NCBI GenBank assembly: GCA_051155755.1
Contig: DAXETY010000040.1
Location: 50,545-114,544 of the forward strand
Reading direction: 5' to 3'
Source of the DNA: DAXETY01 sp051155755
GTDB lineage: Bacteria > Desulfobacterota > Desulfobacteria > Desulfobacterales > SG8-13
Length of the DNA stretch: 64,000 nucleotides
Shown piece after piece: positions 60,295 to 64,000 of the stretch. Every line of letters starts with the position of its first letter. Within the stretch, counting starts at the first letter, position 1. Both the position numbers and the translations under genes were made by a program. The notes below the pieces were generated by a model, which made no database searches, was not told the origin of the DNA, and worked only from the letters and a program-made list of their open reading frames with translations.

Positions 60295-61881
60295 TCAGAC
60301 AAAATAGTCAATGACCGTGGAAGTGCCGCTGGGCCGATGTAACAAGGCGTTCGGCATCGCGGATTCGCCGGCGTCGGATTCGGCTGAATCAACGCGATGC
60401 TTGTGGCCATCGCGGCGTTGACCTTCCCGGCAATTCCGCCCGGAATTGCAGCCGTCTCCGGCCACGGAGATTTCCAGCCGCCCGATCTCCAGGCCATGGG
60501 CCTGCAGATCGGAGCGCAGCTGCCCGATATTGTTTTCGATCATCTCCTTTACCACCGGAAATTCGGTCAGTATTTTGAGTGTGATCTGATGATTTTCCGT
60601 GGAAATCTGCATGCGCACATGACCGAGCGTTTCCGGTTTGAGGTGGATACGGGCTTCGGATTGGCCGTTTTTCAGCCGGAAAACCGCTTTGTCGACCAGT
60701 TGTGTGAGCGAGTCGTTTAGAAAGCTTCGACCACTCCGGCTCGCCCCATCCGTGGTGGCGCTGCTGGATTCGACGCGCCCCGGGCTGCGATCAGAAGCAT
60801 TAGAGGCTTCTCCGACTTTACATTCACCGTCCACATCCGTTTCAGAGCCCTCCTCGACCTGAAACAACCGGGACATATCGGCCATAGCCGGTTCCCCCGG
60901 ACCGGGTGCCGAAGACCGCAGTGCTTCTGGGGCGGCAGTTCTTTGATTTTCCTGACCCGAATTGGATCGTCCGTACTTCCCGGGGTCGCCGGTATCGGCG
61001 GTCAAGTCCGCCGCCTTCGAATCCCTTCCGATATCCTGCCCGGCAATGGCAAGGGTTTCCACTGTGGGAAACCCGGACGGCCGTAACGGCATCGACCGTT
61101 CGCCGCCTTCGAGTCGCTGTTGACCCATGGACGAACGGACCGGTTCCAGCGCGTTCGAGCCCGTTTGCCGGGATCCGGTGGCATGTGAATCCGCATCCGA
61201 CCGGTAAGTTTCTGCAACACCTGCGGCTTCAGAAGCAACCCGACCGGCGATGATCCCGTTGGGAGAGGTCCCGGTCGACGGGGCTTCCGCTGTTCCCCCG
61301 GCGGATGCTGAGCTGGCAAGTTCATTTCGGGGCGCTCCCGCAAACCCATCCGTGACGGTCGCCGATAATCGGGACGCATCGGTTGACACCGGGACGGTTT
61401 CCGGTGCCGGTAAAGGCGCGTCGAGCTTCCCGTGCGCACCGGCGGCCCCAATCCCGCCGGTGGAAATCATCGGCCGGTCGCCCTCGGCCGATAAAGCCTC
61501 TGTGAAGGCATGCGCGCCGCTTGTCGGTTCGGCCGCCACCCTTGCCGGCATTGGCGAGGCAGCGTCAACGACGGAGGCCCGGGTCGTAAAGCTGTCCGAA
61601 CGCATGTCCGCGACCACCGCCAACAGCGCCGCCAGCGCCTTGGTTTCGCCCTGGGATTCATCGGGGGATTCCTCAGCCGGCAACGTCTCGGCCGCAGCCC
61701 GATCGCCGGAGATGCTCACACCGGTGCTCGCATCTTGGCCGACCTGACTGGACGCCGCCTGCAAAAACTTCAGGAACCCTGAATCTTCCCTCCCGCCTTG
61801 CCCGGTCCCATAATGGCACACCACCGATTCGCCGGCGCCTTCGATTTGAAACAGCGATGAAAACAACGCACCCAAATTCAT
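60295..61881 (-). CDS. fliK: flagellar hook-length control protein FliK
   Basis: 528 residues from the ATG at 61881 (GAGGA eight bases upstream). The long N-terminal part (about 1-390) is Ala/Ser/Gly/Pro-rich and low in structure, as expected of a molecular ruler. The C-terminal FliK domain starts about residue 400 (LVDKAVFRLKNGQSEARIHL, KPETLGHVRMQISTENHQIT) and interacts with FlhB to switch export. The extreme C-terminus is Arg/Gly-rich. A strong sigma-54 promoter is 50 bp upstream. Confidence 0.9.
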   Translation of the reverse strand: MNLGALFSSLFQIEGAGESVVCHYGTGQGGREDSGFLKFLQAASSQVGQDASTGVSISGDRAAAETLPAEESPDESQGETKALAALLAVVADMRSDSFTTRASVVDAASPMPARVAAEPTSGAHAFTEALSAEGDRPMISTGGIGAAGAHGKLDAPLPAPETVPVSTDASRLSATVTDGFAGAPRNELASSASAGGTAEAPSTGTSPNGIIAGRVASEAAGVAETYRSDADSHATGSRQTGSNALEPVRSSMGQQRLEGGERSMPLRPSGFPTVETLAIAGQDIGRDSKAADLTADTGDPGKYGRSNSGQENQRTAAPEALRSSAPGPGEPAMADMSRLFQVEEGSETDVDGECKVGEASNASDRSPGRVESSSATTDGASRSGRSFLNDSLTQLVDKAVFRLKNGQSEARIHLKPETLGHVRMQISTENHQITLKILTEFPVVKEMIENNIGQLRSDLQAHGLEIGRLEISVAGDGCNSGRNCREGQRRDGHKHRVDSAESDAGESAMPNALLHRPSGTSTVIDYFV

Positions 61882-61931
61882 TGCCAATTCCTCTGGTAAA
61901 TACGGGTTGATGGTGTTCCGTCGGCGATATA

Positions 61932-61948
61932 TGCACCGGTCGTGCCAG
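61932..61948 (-). promoter_or_regulatory. sigma-54 promoter of the fliK-flgD-flgE operon
   Basis: Minus-strand CTGGCACGACCGGTGCA: a perfect CTGGCACG at -24, correct spacing, GTGCA at -12 (one mismatch to TTGCA). The fliK ATG lies about 50 bp downstream. The 287-bp interval 61882-62168 holds no other gene; motE, often found here, is not evident. Confidence 0.65.
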
Positions 61949-62168
61949 GTGACGGCAACCCGATCGAAAACACAAAAAAAAATGGAATATTAAGCACTTG
62001 AATGCAAGATGTCCGAAACCGGCAACGCATCCGGCGGGCTAAGCCGGAGCGGGGGCAAAAATATCCCGGCATTTTTTGCCGGGCCGGGCAAGATTTACCC
62101 GGGCGCAAGACACTGGTTCCTGGGAGTTTGAAACCCAAGTTGGCTGAATGGCGCTATCGTCGTTGAAT

Positions 62169-62606
62169 TTAGAGCGAGCGGGCAAAGCGGTTGACGGCGA
62201 CTTCATTGATGAAGGCCTGTTCGTGCCGGTTGGCGGCACTTTGCTCAGCGGCGTCCCGATTTTCCTTGAGGCGGTCGATGACTTTGCGATCCTTCATTTT
62301 CTCGGTCAGTTCGAGGCGCCGTTGTTCAAAAGCCTCCCTGGCTTCGGCGACTTTTTTCAGGCCGGTCTCGGCCTCCTGTAAAAGACGATCGAGATAGCGC
62401 TGGAAAATCAACACGTCGGAAACCGTGACGGAACTGCAGAGCTTGCGCTGCAGTTTGGCCTCGACCAGCGACCGGGTTTCCTCGGTCCGGTCGAGCTCTT
62501 GCTGGGCCTTTTCAAGGAGCGCCCGGCTCTTGGCCAATTCGATCTGAGCATGGTCTTCACGATGTTTTCGCACTCTGAGCACCGGTTCCAGGCGAAAATT
62601 GCGCAT
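62169..62606 (-). CDS. fliJ: flagellar export protein FliJ
   Basis: 145 residues, from the second of two neighbouring ATGs because AGGA is eight bases from it and only two from the first. Entirely coiled-coil (RNFRLEPVLRVRKHREDHAQ start, long charged helices throughout), the FliJ pattern. FliJ is the central stalk-like partner of the FliI ATPase and shuttles chaperones. Confidence 0.88.
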   Translation of the reverse strand: MRNFRLEPVLRVRKHREDHAQIELAKSRALLEKAQQELDRTEETRSLVEAKLQRKLCSSVTVSDVLIFQRYLDRLLQEAETGLKKVAEAREAFEQRRLELTEKMKDRKVIDRLKENRDAAEQSAANRHEQAFINEVAVNRFARSL

Positions 62607-62731
62607 AACCATTTTCCTCGCGTTGCGGTGAAAGTTTACCTTTGGCTTGAAAATTGGAGGCGCTTGATTCGATAAACCAGTTTATCAAACGGGGATCGAC
62701 CGATCAAGCCGAACTGCGAACTCCGGCGGCG

Positions 62732-64000
62732 TTAGCCCCGGCTGCCGCCCATGAGCGCCTGCAGCTGCAAAACGCTTTGATTGAAATCCACACCGCTGTC
62801 GATCGGCTGCATCAGGTAAGCGTTGATGTCATCGATCATGGCGATGGCCTGATCAATGCGGGCGTTGCTTCCGGCGGCATAGGCGCCGATGTTGATGAGA
62901 TCCTCGGATTTCTTGTAAGTCGCCAGCAACGATTTGAACCGGCGGGCATCCTCCTGGTGCGACGCACCGGCAACATCGTCCATCACACGGCTGATACTGG
63001 CGAGTACATCAATGGCCGGATAGTGGTTCTGCATGGCCAGCTCCCGCGACAGGCAAATGTGGCCGTCCAGAATCGAACGCACGGCGTCGGAAACGGGCTC
63101 GTTGGTGTCGTCGCCTTCCACCAGCACCGTGTACAGACCGGTAATGGTCCCGCGGTCTTTGTAAGTGCCGGCGCGCTCCAGCAATTTGGGCAGAACCGTG
63201 AAAACCGACGGGGTATAACCTTTGGTGGTCGGCGGTTCACCCAGTGCCAGACCGATTTCACGCTGGGCCATGGCAAAGCGGGTCACCGAGTCCATCATCA
63301 GCAGCACATTCCGGCCTCGATCCCGAAAAAACTCGGCAATAGCCGTGGCCAAATAAGCCCCCCGCAGACGGATCAGCGGCAGGTGATCCGATGTGGCCAC
63401 CACCAGCACGCTGCGTGCCAACCCCTCCGGGCCGAGGTCTTTGGCGATAAATTCGTTGACCTCGCGCCCGCGCTCGCCGATCAGCGCAATGACGTTGACA
63501 TCGGCGGCAGTGCGGCGGGCCATCATCCCGAGCAGGACACTCTTGCCGACGCCGGAGCCGGCGAAGATACCCACTCGTTGGCCGCATCCCAGGGTCAGCA
63601 GGCCGTTGACGGCCCGGATTCCGATATCCAACGGCGCGGTGATGCGTGGGCGCTGGATGGGGTTCAGCGGCTCTGCATACAACGGATAAAGCGTGTCGGC
63701 GCAAATCGGGCCGCGGCCGTCGATCGGATTGCCCAGCCCGTCGATTACCCGTCCAAGCAGTTGCAGCCCCACCGGCAGGGAAGCAAAATCCTGGCGTGCC
63801 ACCACGCGACAACCCGGTCCGATGCCCCGGGTCTCCTCCAACGGCATCAGCAGCACGCGGTTGCCTCGAAAACCCAATACTTCGGCGGGCAGCGGCCGCC
63901 CGTTTCCCAGGGGCAAAATGTCGCAGACCGTCCCGATCCTGGATACGGGACCGGATGATTCAACGATCAGGCCGACGACCTTCTTGACTTTGCCCACGGG
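62732..64000 (-). CDS. fliI: flagellar export ATPase FliI (5' end beyond the window)
   Basis: The frame is open to the right edge, so about 15-20 N-terminal residues are missing. Visible are the beta-barrel (VGLIVESSGPVSRIGTVCDI), Walker A GIFAGSGVGKSVLL, Walker B LLMMDSVTRFAMAQREIGLA, and the GEPPTTKGYTPSVFTVLPKL LERAG signature of F1-like type III ATPases. FliI hydrolyses ATP to promote export with FliH and FliJ. It marks the upstream end of the flagellar cluster in the window; fliF, fliG and fliH would be expected further right. Confidence 0.95.
   Translation of the reverse strand, partial: PVGKVKKVVGLIVESSGPVSRIGTVCDILPLGNGRPLPAEVLGFRGNRVLLMPLEETRGIGPGCRVVARQDFASLPVGLQLLGRVIDGLGNPIDGRGPICADTLYPLYAEPLNPIQRPRITAPLDIGIRAVNGLLTLGCGQRVGIFAGSGVGKSVLLGMMARRTAADVNVIALIGERGREVNEFIAKDLGPEGLARSVLVVATSDHLPLIRLRGAYLATAIAEFFRDRGRNVLLMMDSVTRFAMAQREIGLALGEPPTTKGYTPSVFTVLPKLLERAGTYKDRGTITGLYTVLVEGDDTNEPVSDAVRSILDGHICLSRELAMQNHYPAIDVLASISRVMDDVAGASHQEDARRFKSLLATYKKSEDLINIGAYAAGSNARIDQAIAMIDDINAYLMQPIDSGVDFNQSVLQLQALMGGSRG

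Overview
The window looks like chromosome of a motile, anaerobic Desulfobacterota (former Deltaproteobacteria) species, probably in or near the Desulfobacteraceae/Desulfosarcinaceae. This is inferred from protein content: an orange-protein-type NifX/MinD-ferredoxin cluster, a flagellar gene order with sigma-54-like promoters, tandem PilZ proteins and hybrid sensor kinases. No rRNA is present, so the genus cannot be fixed. One tRNA gene (Arg, anticodon CCT) is present.

Left part (1-17 kb): the 5' part of gmd and a UDP-glucuronate decarboxylase (nucleotide-sugar genes), a small hypothetical gene, an MscS-type channel, a glycine-zipper lipoprotein, a scarred tRNA-Arg locus (dead integrase fragment and partial tRNA copies), the zinc transporter zupT, two PilZ proteins, topoisomerase IV (parE, parC) and a B12-binding radical SAM enzyme.

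Middle part (17-34 kb): an accessory-looking region. It starts with a cluster of two NifX/ORP-like proteins, two MinD-type ATPases carrying ferredoxin insertions, an IscU-like scaffold, an FmdB-type zinc ribbon and a receiver-like protein. The first operon has a promoter with a palindromic operator present twice; the second gene block is bracketed by ~190-bp direct repeats. Then come an archaemetzincin-like protease, a 26-residue membrane protein, an SRPBCC protein, a Cys-rich small protein, a SUMF1-fold protein, a YcgN-type protein, a truncated YfcE phosphodiesterase, a hybrid kinase, and a second hybrid kinase followed by a sigma-54 response regulator and a YcgR-like PilZ protein.

Right part (34-64 kb): one long minus-strand flagellar cluster. 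Read in the direction of transcription it runs fliI, fliJ, fliK, flgD, flgE, motA, two motB-like genes, fliL, fliM, fliN, fliO, fliP, fliQ, fliR, flhB, flhA, flhF, flhG, fliA, two small genes, flgF, flgG, flgA, flgH, flgI, flgJ, flgN, flgK, flgL and two accessory genes. Sigma-54-like promoters precede fliK and the last gene, with weaker candidates before flhA and flgF. The adjacent kinase/sigma-54 regulator pair is a plausible driver of these promoters.

Main novelties: two 156-bp MITE-like elements in opposite orientation; a four-copy multi-hairpin intergenic repeat; a first MotB whose essential Asp is Gly beside a second MotB that keeps it; FlhF with a C-terminal Ada-like zinc module; FlgL with a FlgD-type Ig-like insertion; and parE apparently starting at ATC or a poorly placed TTG.
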